This document shows, piece by piece, positions 56,901-64,000 of a DNA stretch of 64,000 nt. Under the pieces are notes generated by a model. It was not told the origin of the DNA. It searched no databases and worked only from the letters and a program-made list of their open reading frames with translations. Position 1 is the first letter of the stretch. Each line of letters begins with the position of its first letter. Both the position numbers and the translations under genes were made by a program. Source of the DNA: Butyricimonas sp. Marseille-P3923 (GTDB taxonomy: Bacteria; Bacteroidota; Bacteroidia; Bacteroidales; Marinifilaceae); assembly GCF_900184685.1 (NCBI RefSeq), contig NZ_FXXL01000006.1, positions 806,001 through 870,000 on the forward strand, in the 5' to 3' direction.

Positions 56901-57566
56901 GAGATGCCGATATATTATAATGCGGGAGGTGTAGGTACTTATTATAATGCGTTTCGTGATCGGTACTATAAACCGGGTGATTATAAATTGGTCGACGTGG
57001 ATCGAAGTGGAGGTTGGGAAGGAAGTCCAGATGATATTTACGCTGGGAGTGCTTTGCCGGAAGTTACGGGAGGTATTGTCAGCGAGTTACGTTGGAAAAA
57101 TTTTGATTTGAATTTATCGATGGCGTTTCAGCTGGGACGGCATATGATAAATTTGACAGAGCCGAACGCCGTGGCGACAAATGATGGACGAAAATTGGTA
57201 CATCCGTTATTGTTTGATGTTAATAAAGTGACATTTTGGGAAAAACCGGGTGATAACACGGATTATCCGATGTTGCAATACGATCATGGTGTGGGTAATT
57301 TCATGGGAGAGCTGGATCGTTTCGTGGAGAAAGTGAATTGGTTGAAATTGAAAACTGTGACACTGGGATATAATTTACCGGATAGATGGATGAAACGATG
57401 TGGGCTGGAACAAGTGCGTGTTTTTGTTAGTGGTGAGAATTTGTTTACAATCACGAATTATTCCGGATTGGATCCTGAGATCGTGTCAATTAATACGGGT
57501 ATTGATAAAGGGATTGGTTATCCTTTACCCCGGAAGTACACCTTAGGTTTAACTGTAAAATTCTAA
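53997..57566 (+). CDS. SusC/RagA-type TonB-dependent transporter with STN domain, locus 4
   Basis: A 1189-residue importer. Signal peptide about 1-42 (cleaved near VAQ), STN domain about 47-120, carboxypeptidase-regulatory-like domain about 130-210 (VVDEQKVPMPGVTVKVGGTT), TonB-box-like DETVVVAYGT near 213, plug with VLKDASSAAIYGSRAANGV, then barrel. The gene has long stretches of aromatic-rich barrel strands. SusD follows after 4 bases, then a fasciclin-type lipoprotein and an unknown lipoprotein. Confidence 0.95.
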   Translation: MKKREIMCHIFDKAHKKNWMIMRLCVIFVFFLEFTTFANGVAQEQVISLNLKNVSYYELFSEIHKQTGLRFIYNTNQLEKMSLIDVQVYRKKVAEVLNDVLANTPFTCLFDKEVVMLIQRENEDKKGFRIVGKVVDEQKVPMPGVTVKVGGTTLGTATNVKGMFSLLLPIQKGTLEFSFVGYKTCKLEFTKVTKDTLLIVMQEDVQALDETVVVAYGTTTRRESTGSISVVKADEWKGIPSPSIANLLQGRVAGLDITNMSGAPGSGGTAITIRGYNSLDVEQGRRFSNPLWVVDGVPMNTFTSPITGTNLLAEINPDMIESVQVLKDASSAAIYGSRAANGVILVTTKKGRNSQKATFSANVSQSWNILPKLPQVTIGRAERDFRLKALRNYRVAYLDMETYRYKYPTTLLECYLHNKGRLDYFFSAQTSDADGMFLQDSLNPFYNNSTNFFPVYFEKAKITNANVQTYGGSENMNYAIGLGYYDESGILKGTGFNRVDLNSTLNVKPTKRLDVDLRFTASLTNRKRGEKVDFLGYSPVIETVPGDPYELSSLYPGKGTEVWNYILEKLSGTKEKNRSIRLRTNFKLGYEVLDGLNLSSSFAADYSVHRRNYFSPSYLSDEGFSMSIGETGVNLMVLSESLLSYNKTIREDHNLNFVAGFSYQYDQMEYNGGSAENSPSDKIYYAPSGMPELIKKDYDSGGEIVIGPGTTDYRALQHYQSDMQEKVLVSYFARLEYNYKKKYLLSASFRQDGSSVFGKNNKWGTFPSIAAGWSFSEEPFMECFSSWFNFGKIRASWGKSGMHFDEPYLALGLMRVGGNSFQGNGVIVPQYSNGLYNEDLSWEETDQYDFGLDLDFLNYRLGITFDYYYRYSDKKLMPVALPGDHNGYGTQWRNAAAVSNEGVELLVKYEVFRRSDLYWKVSVNAAKNWNRFEKSYDGKDVPAYGWIIGKSLNGIYVGKTDGYINSQDEMPIYYNAGGVGTYYNAFRDRYYKPGDYKLVDVDRSGGWEGSPDDIYAGSALPEVTGGIVSELRWKNFDLNLSMAFQLGRHMINLTEPNAVATNDGRKLVHPLLFDVNKVTFWEKPGDNTDYPMLQYDHGVGNFMGELDRFVEKVNWLKLKTVTLGYNLPDRWMKRCGLEQVRVFVSGENLFTITNYSGLDPEIVSINTGIDKGIGYPLPRKYTLGLTVKF

Positions 57567-57570
57567 GATT

Positions 57571-59118
57571 ATGAAGTATAAGATTATATATTTGTTATTT
57601 GTGTTGATGGTAACATTTGCATCTTGTGAGGATGTATTGGATGTTTCTCCTCAAAATTCATTGACTTTCAGGAATGCTTTGGAAACGGAGAAGGATTTGG
57701 AAGGTGCTTTAGCCGGGGCTGGGAATTACATGAGGAGTATGGCGAATATGAATATGAGTTGCCAGATTTTGAAAGGGGTTTATATGGATAATGATTTGTA
57801 TGGTAATTATACATCAGAAAGAACGCTTGCCCCGGACGGAGGGGAAACCGATCCGGTGGGTTGGGATCGTTATTATGTGATCATTGCTCAATCTAATGTG
57901 GTTTTACATTTTGCGAATCAAGTGAAAATGCCGGATGCCCGAAGAAAAATATACATGGGACAAGCTTATTTTTATAAAGCCTTTGTCTATTTGGAATTGC
58001 TGCGGCGTTGGGGGGACTGTATTTTGGTAAAAGATGATGTGAGTTTGGAGCCACAAGGGCAATCACCTTGGACGGAAGTTTGTGATTATGCTATTGAATT
58101 GGCTCAGAAGGCTGTCGACTGTTTACCGGAGTTCCCGTACGTGACGGATCATTTGGGGAAAGCTCCGCATTATAAATCTACTCCTTGCAAGGGGGCCGCT
58201 AACGCTTTGTTGGCTCATCTTTGTGCATGGAAAGCCGGTGGAAAATATTTTGCGGTGGATCAAAATTATGACGAGCAAGCATTGTGGCGCAGGGCGAAAG
58301 CTGCATGTGATAGTATTATTAATTCAGGGATTTACGAGTTGGAAGATTCTCCGGAATTAGTTTGCACTTCTGCTTTGGTTGGAGATAGTAAGGAGTGTAT
58401 ATATGAGACCGTGTACAAGGATCTTTGGCATGAGATGTCGGTAATGGATAGAAGTCAAGCGTTTTGTTTGGCAGATTGGTTCCAGTCTTTTCCGGTTGTA
58501 CCCAATAGTACACCCTATGATGCTTTAGATGTATCTTGTCAAATATATTTGTCAGAAATGGAAAAGATGTTCCCAGGTGATGACGAGAGAAGGAATGCTT
58601 ATTTTTATAAGTTTGACATTTATAATTGTTCCGATAGTCTGGAAACGACACAAGGATTGGCTTATCCTTACAAATGGCGGAATCCTTACGTGGAAACCAG
58701 TGGTCATCAAGCCGGAGAAATGATAAATTACAATCAAAATAAAGTTTGGTGGCGTTTGGCGGATATTATTTTGTTGCGGGCGGAGTGTGCGGCTCGTTTG
58801 GGAGACAATGCCACGGCGATCGAAGATATAGATCGTGTGCGAGAGAGAGCGAATGCAAAATTGTATGATGTTTCCGAATACGGTGGGGATGTTCGCTATG
58901 CTGTATTTAAAGAACGGGAGAAGGAGTTGTTATTCGAGGGGTATCGTTATTATGATATCATTCGTAACGGTTATCATAAAACGGAATTGGAAGGAGGTTT
59001 CCAGACAGCATCGGAGCAGGATTTTAAAGATGGAGCATTTTTCTTGACTATTTATGTGACTTCGATGGAAAATAATCCTGCAATACGACAGAATAAGTAT
59101 TGGGTAAAATACATGTAG
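57571..59118 (+). CDS. SusD/RagB-type surface lipoprotein, locus 4
   Basis: A 515-residue SusD homologue. Lipobox FASC (Cys19), then EDVLDVSPQNSLTFRNAL, typical of the family; helices such as YMGQAYFYKAFVYLELLRRW and the C-terminal LLFEGYRYYDIIRNGYH are family signatures. It starts 4 bases after the SusC stop and is in the same operon. Confidence 0.94.
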   Translation: MKYKIIYLLFVLMVTFASCEDVLDVSPQNSLTFRNALETEKDLEGALAGAGNYMRSMANMNMSCQILKGVYMDNDLYGNYTSERTLAPDGGETDPVGWDRYYVIIAQSNVVLHFANQVKMPDARRKIYMGQAYFYKAFVYLELLRRWGDCILVKDDVSLEPQGQSPWTEVCDYAIELAQKAVDCLPEFPYVTDHLGKAPHYKSTPCKGAANALLAHLCAWKAGGKYFAVDQNYDEQALWRRAKAACDSIINSGIYELEDSPELVCTSALVGDSKECIYETVYKDLWHEMSVMDRSQAFCLADWFQSFPVVPNSTPYDALDVSCQIYLSEMEKMFPGDDERRNAYFYKFDIYNCSDSLETTQGLAYPYKWRNPYVETSGHQAGEMINYNQNKVWWRLADIILLRAECAARLGDNATAIEDIDRVRERANAKLYDVSEYGGDVRYAVFKEREKELLFEGYRYYDIIRNGYHKTELEGGFQTASEQDFKDGAFFLTIYVTSMENNPAIRQNKYWVKYM

Positions 59119-59144
59119 ACTGATGATCTTTATATTTAAAATTT

Positions 59145-59789
59145 ATGATGATGAAAAATATATTACTCATAGCATGTGTATTTATAGGTTTGAGTGCCTG
59201 TGATACGCAACAAGACGTGATTGATACGGGGGTAGCGTCTCCTTATTTTGAAGGAACGATTATGGATTTTCTCCGTGCGGATTCGTATAACTGGGAGTTA
59301 ACCGTGAAGATGATCGAACGTGCCGGATTGACGGATCTTTTCGAGGGAAAAGATGAAAATATACCTGAAATCACTTTCTGGGGGGTGAAAAGTTATTCTA
59401 TTCAACGTTATATTTGGGACCAACAGATTAAGAAAGGAAAGAATGTTCAGTCGGTAAATGATATCTCGGTGGAAGATTGCCGGGCATTTATTTTACGTTA
59501 TGTTTCTAAGGGGAAATTATTGAAGAAAGATATTGCCTATCGAAATACGGAATATCAAATTAGTGATGAGCGACAAGAAGGGAAAACGACAGTGATTTGC
59601 CTTGCCGGTAATCGCTTTTATGCCTATTTGGAAACATCTCCTTATGGTGGCGTTGCTGATGGTGGTGCGGTGACGTTGAAGTTGTATTCTTCGGTGTACG
59701 GGAAAATCCCGATGGCAACACCTGACATACAACCCATGAATGGGGTTGTTCATGCCTTGAATTACGGGCACGCTTTTGGAGAAATTTAA
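59145..59789 (+). CDS. Fasciclin (FAS1)-like lipoprotein
   Basis: A 214-residue lipoprotein (GLSACDTQQD; Cys19). The body resembles one FAS1 domain: TIMDFLRADSYNWELTVKMI near the start, a FEGKDENIPEITFWGVKSY stretch like the H1 motif, and a C-terminal NGVVHALNYG like the H2 motif. FAS1 domains mediate protein or glycan adhesion. Such lipoproteins are common in susCD operons without glycosidases. Three ATG codons in a row (59145-59153) leave the start slightly uncertain. Confidence 0.72.
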   Translation: MMMKNILLIACVFIGLSACDTQQDVIDTGVASPYFEGTIMDFLRADSYNWELTVKMIERAGLTDLFEGKDENIPEITFWGVKSYSIQRYIWDQQIKKGKNVQSVNDISVEDCRAFILRYVSKGKLLKKDIAYRNTEYQISDERQEGKTTVICLAGNRFYAYLETSPYGGVADGGAVTLKLYSSVYGKIPMATPDIQPMNGVVHALNYGHAFGEI

Positions 59790-59809
59790 ACTGTTGAAAA
59801 TTTGGGATT

Positions 59810-60352
59810 ATGAAGACTGAAATTAGAATAGGATTAATAGCGTTATTTATTTGGCTGACAACGCTCGGGTGTCAGGATGTGACCGTGGGCTACCTTTCTC
59901 TTGATTATGCCAGTTATTCGGTGGATTCTATGGTAGTAAAAAAAGAACTGGATATTACGCCTCCCGTGGAGGTGCCCAATCCCACGTTTGATATGTTTGT
60001 AAACGTATTTGGGATGGATCCGGGGGAGGTTATTGGAATGGGAATATATCCGACGAACAAAATTGGGGGAGGTGAGGATTATACTCGGAATTTGTATGAT
60101 ATTCCTTGGACATCTACTCCAGTGGAAGGTGTGGACGGGACGGCACCGGTCGAGGTGTATATCAAGAATGTTACAACGGACATGGGAGATGTAGAGCTTT
60201 TATTGGCGGAGGTTACTCTCTTTTCCACGGGGGTGTTTAGCCTTCCGTTGCATAATAGTGTCCCGAAAGGGCGGTATAAAATATCTTTGACATTTTCGAA
60301 CGAAGGTTATTCCAAGGATTTAGATGACTGTTTCACGATTATAGTGAAATAA
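59810..60352 (+). CDS. Unknown surface lipoprotein, end of locus 4
   Basis: A 180-residue lipoprotein with signal peptide and Cys21 (TLGCQDVTVGYLSLDY). I do not recognise the family. The body is predicted beta-rich, Ig-like, and has no cysteines or catalytic motifs that stand out. It lies 20 bases after the FAS1 gene and is the last gene before the locus 4 terminator, so it belongs to that operon and is probably exposed at the surface. Confidence 0.65.
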   Translation: MKTEIRIGLIALFIWLTTLGCQDVTVGYLSLDYASYSVDSMVVKKELDITPPVEVPNPTFDMFVNVFGMDPGEVIGMGIYPTNKIGGGEDYTRNLYDIPWTSTPVEGVDGTAPVEVYIKNVTTDMGDVELLLAEVTLFSTGVFSLPLHNSVPKGRYKISLTFSNEGYSKDLDDCFTIIVK

Positions 60353-60376
60353 ATATAGTGTAGTGTGTTAAGAAGA

Positions 60377-60411
60377 GAGGTGCCCGGTGTCTTCGGGTGC
60401 CTCTTTCGTTT
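60377..60411 (+). terminator. Terminator of locus 4
   Basis: GAGGTGCCCG (60377-60386) pairs with CGGGTGCCTC (60394-60403), two G-U pairs included, followed by TTTCGTTTTG. Confidence 0.75.
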
Positions 60412-60461
60412 TGAATGAAGAATTCTGTCCTTGTCTATAGCGCGATTGAACGATTAATTTT

Positions 60462-60469
60462 TATCTTTG
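60462..60469 (+). promoter_or_regulatory. -7 element for the locus 5 sigma gene
   Basis: TATCTTTG matches TAnnTTTG exactly. It lies downstream of an earlier in-frame ATG at 60415 and 27 bases before the ATG at 60496, which decides the start. Confidence 0.6.
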
Positions 60470-60495
60470 TATTATTAAATGGAAAATTGGATGAA

Positions 60496-61059
60496 ATGGG
60501 TGTGTCCGATTCGGAAATATTAACTGCCTTTCAGAGGAATATGAATGAGGGCGGGAAATTGCTATTTCAACGCTATTATAAGCCGTTGGTGCTATTTTCC
60601 GGCTCGATGCTTGATGATTGCAGTTTTCCGGAGGATATCGTGCAGGAGGTATTTTACCAGTTTATCAAGAATAACGCTTACCGGCACTTGACTCCGGAGG
60701 CTTTGAGTACTTATTTGTTCCGGTGCGTGAAAAACGCTTGTTTGAACAGGATTCGGGACCAGAAGGAGTTCGCGCAAGCGGAATTATTGAAGTATGATGC
60801 CATCGAGGAGGAAGCGACGACCGTTTCTTTGGAATTGATCGAGGCTATTCGCCAAGCGATAGAGAGGTTGCCGCAAAAGACCCGAATGGTGGTCATGTCT
60901 ATTGTCGTTGAAGGAAAAAAATACAAGGAAACAGCTGAAGAGTTGGGGGTGTCCGTGAATACCGTGAAGACGTTGTTAAGTGGTGGTTTGAAACAATTGC
61001 GGCAGCAATTCCCTAATTCGCTATTACTGTTTTTCATCTTGGAGAAAAATAATTTCTAA
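60496..61059 (+). CDS. ECF sigma factor of locus 5
   Basis: A 187-residue sigma factor from the ATG at 60496 (MGVSDSEILTAFQRNMNEG). The longer frame from 60415 would include the promoter, so it is rejected. Region 2 about 20-90 (FPEDIVQEVFYQFIKNN, LSTYLFRCVKNACLN), region 4 about 125-175 (LPQKTRMVVMSIVVEGKKYKE). C-terminal hydrophobic tail (LLLFFILEKNNF). It is 77 bases ahead of its fecR on the same strand. Confidence 0.92.
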   Translation: MGVSDSEILTAFQRNMNEGGKLLFQRYYKPLVLFSGSMLDDCSFPEDIVQEVFYQFIKNNAYRHLTPEALSTYLFRCVKNACLNRIRDQKEFAQAELLKYDAIEEEATTVSLELIEAIRQAIERLPQKTRMVVMSIVVEGKKYKETAEELGVSVNTVKTLLSGGLKQLRQQFPNSLLLFFILEKNNF

Positions 61060-61136
61060 AAAAACTTTCAAAATTGATTCACCCATTTTTTGATTCTTGT
61101 GTTTGTCTTATAAAATAAGTAGACGAATACGACACG

Positions 61137-62294
61137 ATGAATAAGGATGAAAAAGAAATGCGAATCCGGGAGTATCTTTCGGGAGAATTAAGCAAGGCGG
61201 AAGAACGGGAGTTCAACGAGTGGCTTGCCGGGGATATGGACGCTCAACGAATTTTCGCGGAACGGGTGAAAGAGTTTCATTTGGTCCGTTGGGCGAAACG
61301 GTGGGAAGCGATAGATAATGATGAGGCTCGAAAACAGGTTGTGGGGCGGGTGCGCCGCCATCGCTTGCGGGTAGGAATTGTAAGGTATGCCGCCGTGATT
61401 GCCGTGATTCTGGTTTCCGGGTTGACGGTTTGGAATTGGCAACAACGGTCGCCGGAACCCGCTGCTTTGACTGTCGTTTCTGTTCCCGCCGCAAACGTGC
61501 CGATACTGAAACTGGCTGATGGCAAGGAGATACCTATTTCTCCCCGAAACACGGAGATCATTCGTTCCACCCGGAGGGTAGATATTCAACTGGCTGACTC
61601 CGGGAGATTGGAGTACGTGGCGAAGTCGGATTCGATTGCCGGACAGGTGGAGTACAATACTCTTGTTGTACCCCGGGGATGCGAGTTTAATCTCGTCTTG
61701 GCTGACGGTAGCCGGGTGTGGCTGAATGCGGGAAGTTCGTTGAAGTATCCCGAAACTTTTTCAAATGGGGAACGAAGGGTTTACTTGAACGGGGAGGCCT
61801 ATTTCGAGGTGGAGCATGATGCGGAGGCCCCTTTTATCGTGAACACGGAATCCATGGATTTGCGGGTACTCGGGACGAGTTTTAATATAAAGGCTTACGA
61901 TGACGAAAGCATGGTGATTACCACTCTCGTCACCGGGAAGATCAGACAGGAATTTCCGGAAGTGGGTAAGGATATCACGTTGACGCCCTCACGTCAATCG
62001 ATATTTGACCGTGTTTCCGGGAAATTAGAAACGAAACAAGCCGATGTCCGGGAAACCCTCGCTTGGAAAGAAGGCAAGATTATCGCTAACGACGAGCGTC
62101 TGGAAGATATTTTCCGGCAATTGTCCCGTTGGTATGATTTTAAAGTGGTGTACACTCGGCCCTCACTGAAAGATGTCCGCTTTTATCTTCATTCCAACCG
62201 GTACGCGGAGGTGAAAACGATATTGGAATATCTCCAGACAACGAAAGGGATTCGTTTCACTTACGCGGATAAGACGATTTACGTGAGTCAATAA
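61137..62294 (+). CDS. FecR-family anti-sigma factor of locus 5
   Basis: A 385-residue anti-sigma factor: cytoplasmic domain about 1-78 (YLSGELSKAEEREFNEWLAG), transmembrane helix about 80-101, FecR domain about 180-285 (LADGSRVWLNAGSSLKYP, ITTLVTGKIRQEF), C-terminal DUF4974 about 310-385 (IIANDERLEDIFRQLSRWYD). It precedes susC by 84 bases with a hairpin. Confidence 0.92.
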   Translation: MNKDEKEMRIREYLSGELSKAEEREFNEWLAGDMDAQRIFAERVKEFHLVRWAKRWEAIDNDEARKQVVGRVRRHRLRVGIVRYAAVIAVILVSGLTVWNWQQRSPEPAALTVVSVPAANVPILKLADGKEIPISPRNTEIIRSTRRVDIQLADSGRLEYVAKSDSIAGQVEYNTLVVPRGCEFNLVLADGSRVWLNAGSSLKYPETFSNGERRVYLNGEAYFEVEHDAEAPFIVNTESMDLRVLGTSFNIKAYDDESMVITTLVTGKIRQEFPEVGKDITLTPSRQSIFDRVSGKLETKQADVRETLAWKEGKIIANDERLEDIFRQLSRWYDFKVVYTRPSLKDVRFYLHSNRYAEVKTILEYLQTTKGIRFTYADKTIYVSQ

Positions 62295-62325
62295 AATAAG
62301 GAGATGCCCTCACATCCCCTTACCT

Positions 62326-62343
62326 GTTAGCCCCTCAGCTAAC
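62326..62343 (+). other. Hairpin between fecR and susC, locus 5
   Basis: GTTAGC (62326-62331), loop CCCTCA, GCTAAC (62338-62343). A weaker stem precedes it: AAGGAGATG at 62298-62306 with CATCCCCTT at 62313-62321, one mismatch. Confidence 0.55.
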
Positions 62344-62378
62344 ATCTGTATTAATTTAATAATAAGCTAAACAAAGTT

Positions 62379-64000
62379 ATGGGAAAAAAACGAAAAATTC
62401 AACAAACGCTAAGAAAAATGAGGACATTTGCATTATTTATGCTTTTGGGATTCTGCACTTGTCACGCTACCATTCGCGGGCAAGAAGCGCGTATCGATTT
62501 GAAATTGTCCGATGTAACATTGAGTCAGGTGTTCAAGAATATAGAACGGTTGACCGATTACATGTTTATTTACAAGTCGGAAGATGTACAATCCATTCAG
62601 AAAGTGTCTGTGGACGTGCAGCAAACTATGGTACGGGATATTTTGGGTATGTGCTTGAAAAATACCGGTTTATCGTACACGTTTAAAGGGGACGTGATTG
62701 TTATCCAGAACTCGAAAGAGCCGGAAAAGAAAGAGCTCCGGATAGTGGGACGGGTGACGGATGATAAAAAAGAACCTTTGCCGGGAGTGACCGTCAGTGT
62801 CAAAGGATTGTCACTGGGCACGGCGACGGATGGTGACGGAAAGTACGTGTTAAAACTCCCGGAAATGGAAAAGTTGTCGCTGGTATTCTCTTTTGTCGGG
62901 ATGAAAACACAAGAGATAAAATACTCGGGACAGGATACGATTAACGTGGTGATGCAAGAGGACGTGGGACAGATGGAGGAAGTCGTCGTGACGGGTTACC
63001 AACAGATTGACAAGCGTCATTTGACGAGTGCGGTTAATTCCGTGAGAATGGAGGATATTGATGTCCCGGGAGCCAACCGGATCGATATGATGTTGGAGGG
63101 ACGTATTCCGGGATTGCTGGTCATGCAGAACACGGGACAAGTCGGGGCCGCACCTAAATTACGTATTCGCGGAACTTCTACTATTCTGGGAAGTCAGGAG
63201 CCGCTTTGGGTGGTGGACGGGATTATTCAGCAAGACCCGGTGAACGTGGATCCGGCACAGTTGAATGATCTGGATTTCGTGAACGTGTTGGGGAATGCTA
63301 TTTCCGGGTTGAACCCGAATGATATCGAACGAATTGACGTGTTGAAAGATGCTTCGGCAACGGCTCTTTACGGTGCGAAAGCGGCAAATGGTGTAATCGT
63401 GATCACCACCAAAGTGGGTAAAGTGGGGGCTCCCACGGTCACTTATTCTATGGACGGAACGTTTACACAGCGTCCCCGTTATTCCGATAGAGGGTTCTAC
63501 ATGATGAATTCCAAGGAACGGATAGATGTTTCGAGAGAGTTGATGGAGATGGGTGTACGTTATTCGGGGGTGTATAACGGTACGGATAATTGGATTGGTT
63601 ATGAAAAGGCGTATCTTGATCATTACAAGGATGGAGTAATCGGTTTCGATGAGTTTACCCGACAGGCGCGAAGGTATGAAACGATGAATACCGATTGGTT
63701 GAAGATTTTGACGAAAGATGTCTTTTCTCACAATCATTCTTTGAGTATAAGCGGGGGAACGGAAAATATCCGTTATTACGCGTCCTTCGGGTATGCCGAC
63801 GAGAGGGGAAACGTGAGGGGAGAGGAAAATGAACGTTATTCTTCCAGCGTGAAACTCACGGCTATGTATGAAAAATTCACGGCTCAAATCGGGGTAAGCG
63901 GTAGCGTGACGAACAAGAAATATAACCCGGACGAGTTGAACGTGATGAGTTATGCTCATAGTATGAGCCGGGCTATCCCGCTTCGCGCAGAGGATGGCGA
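62379..64000 (+). CDS. SusC/RagA-type TonB-dependent transporter with STN domain, locus 5 (cut by window edge)
   Basis: The first 540 residues of a SusC protein, open to the end of the window. Signal peptide about 1-34 (MRTFALFMLLGFCTC core), STN domain about 37-107, carboxypeptidase-regulatory-like domain about 120-205 (VTDDKKEPLPGVTVSVKG), TonB-box-like EEVVVTGYQQ near 205, plug with VLKDASATALYGAKAANGV, and the first barrel strands. It follows the fecR of locus 5 by 84 bases. It is close in layout and wording to the locus 3 SusC (for example the RIRGTSTILGSQEPLWVVDG region), suggesting relatively recent duplication. Confidence 0.95.
   Translation, partial: MGKKRKIQQTLRKMRTFALFMLLGFCTCHATIRGQEARIDLKLSDVTLSQVFKNIERLTDYMFIYKSEDVQSIQKVSVDVQQTMVRDILGMCLKNTGLSYTFKGDVIVIQNSKEPEKKELRIVGRVTDDKKEPLPGVTVSVKGLSLGTATDGDGKYVLKLPEMEKLSLVFSFVGMKTQEIKYSGQDTINVVMQEDVGQMEEVVVTGYQQIDKRHLTSAVNSVRMEDIDVPGANRIDMMLEGRIPGLLVMQNTGQVGAAPKLRIRGTSTILGSQEPLWVVDGIIQQDPVNVDPAQLNDLDFVNVLGNAISGLNPNDIERIDVLKDASATALYGAKAANGVIVITTKVGKVGAPTVTYSMDGTFTQRPRYSDRGFYMMNSKERIDVSRELMEMGVRYSGVYNGTDNWIGYEKAYLDHYKDGVIGFDEFTRQARRYETMNTDWLKILTKDVFSHNHSLSISGGTENIRYYASFGYADERGNVRGEENERYSSSVKLTAMYEKFTAQIGVSGSVTNKKYNPDELNVMSYAHSMSRAIPLRAEDG

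Noticed and set aside
60415-60495. Longer N-terminus for the locus 5 sigma factor
   Set aside because: An exact TAnnTTTG promoter element lies inside it and the extra residues do not resemble sigma region 2.
8070-64000. Classical polysaccharide utilisation loci
   Set aside because: No glycoside hydrolase, polysaccharide lyase, sulfatase or carbohydrate esterase was recognised beside any of the SusCD pairs in the window.

Overview
The window is a stretch of Bacteroidales chromosome. Evidence for this: five SusC/SusD outer-membrane uptake pairs, each run by an ECF sigma factor and a FecR-type anti-sigma factor; promoters of the Bacteroidetes type (TAnnTTTG at -7, with TTG or TTTG upstream at the better ones); many Bacteroidota-only lipoprotein families; and almost no Shine-Dalgarno sequences. 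The density of ECF/FecR/SusCD units with thioredoxin-like partners suggests Odoribacteraceae (Butyricimonas/Odoribacter type), but that is an inference from gene style and no 16S gene is present.

Layout. Positions 1-6 kb are housekeeping: panC (cut by the left edge) and argR on the minus strand, then carA-carB on the plus strand, with a probable ArgR operator between argR and carA. Positions 6-8 kb hold a small membrane protein and an AT-rich toxin-antitoxin-like pair (XRE-ImmA protein plus PIN protein). Locus 1 (8.0-18.4 kb): divergent sigma/FecR, SusC, SusD, DUF4843 lipoprotein, PKD-like lipoprotein, TlpA thioredoxin. A housekeeping island follows (18.6-24.4 kb): an AAA-ATPase/PD-(D/E)XK protein, PBP1A, a four-helix-bundle gene set between inverted repeat arrays, and radA. 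Locus 2 (24.3-36.5 kb): divergent sigma/FecR, SusC, SusD, two carbohydrate- or matrix-binding-type lipoproteins, a thioredoxin-fold protein lacking its nucleophilic cysteine, and the 3' scrap of a TlpA gene. Positions 36.6-37.9 kb hold a lone LytTR regulator and a truncated second copy of the ATPase gene. Locus 3 (37.9-51.3 kb): sigma, FecR, SusC, SusD, a lipoprotein, TlpA, a subtilase with no catalytic residues, an aspartyl protease with PDZ, and an aspartyl-protease-like/thioredoxin fusion. After a sigma-factor remnant, locus 4 (52.0-60.4 kb) has sigma, FecR, SusC, SusD, a fasciclin-type lipoprotein and an unknown lipoprotein. Locus 5 starts at 60.5 kb and its SusC runs off the right edge.

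How the genes work together (family knowledge plus inference). Each SusC carries an N-terminal STN domain. In such systems the STN domain signals substrate occupancy to the periplasmic part of FecR, which releases the sigma factor to transcribe the susCD operon. SusC/SusD bind and import an oligomer and the accessory lipoproteins shape the substrate. The accessory genes here are mostly protease- or thioredoxin-like rather than glycoside hydrolases, and no glycosidase, lyase or sulfatase was seen. Peptides or proteins are therefore more likely substrates than polysaccharides, at least for loci 1 and 3. Locus 3 is the most unusual part: three consecutive genes with protease folds, one fully stripped of catalytic residues and one with altered active-site motifs, interleaved with thioredoxin domains. 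No tRNA, rRNA, CRISPR array or intact insertion sequence was seen.
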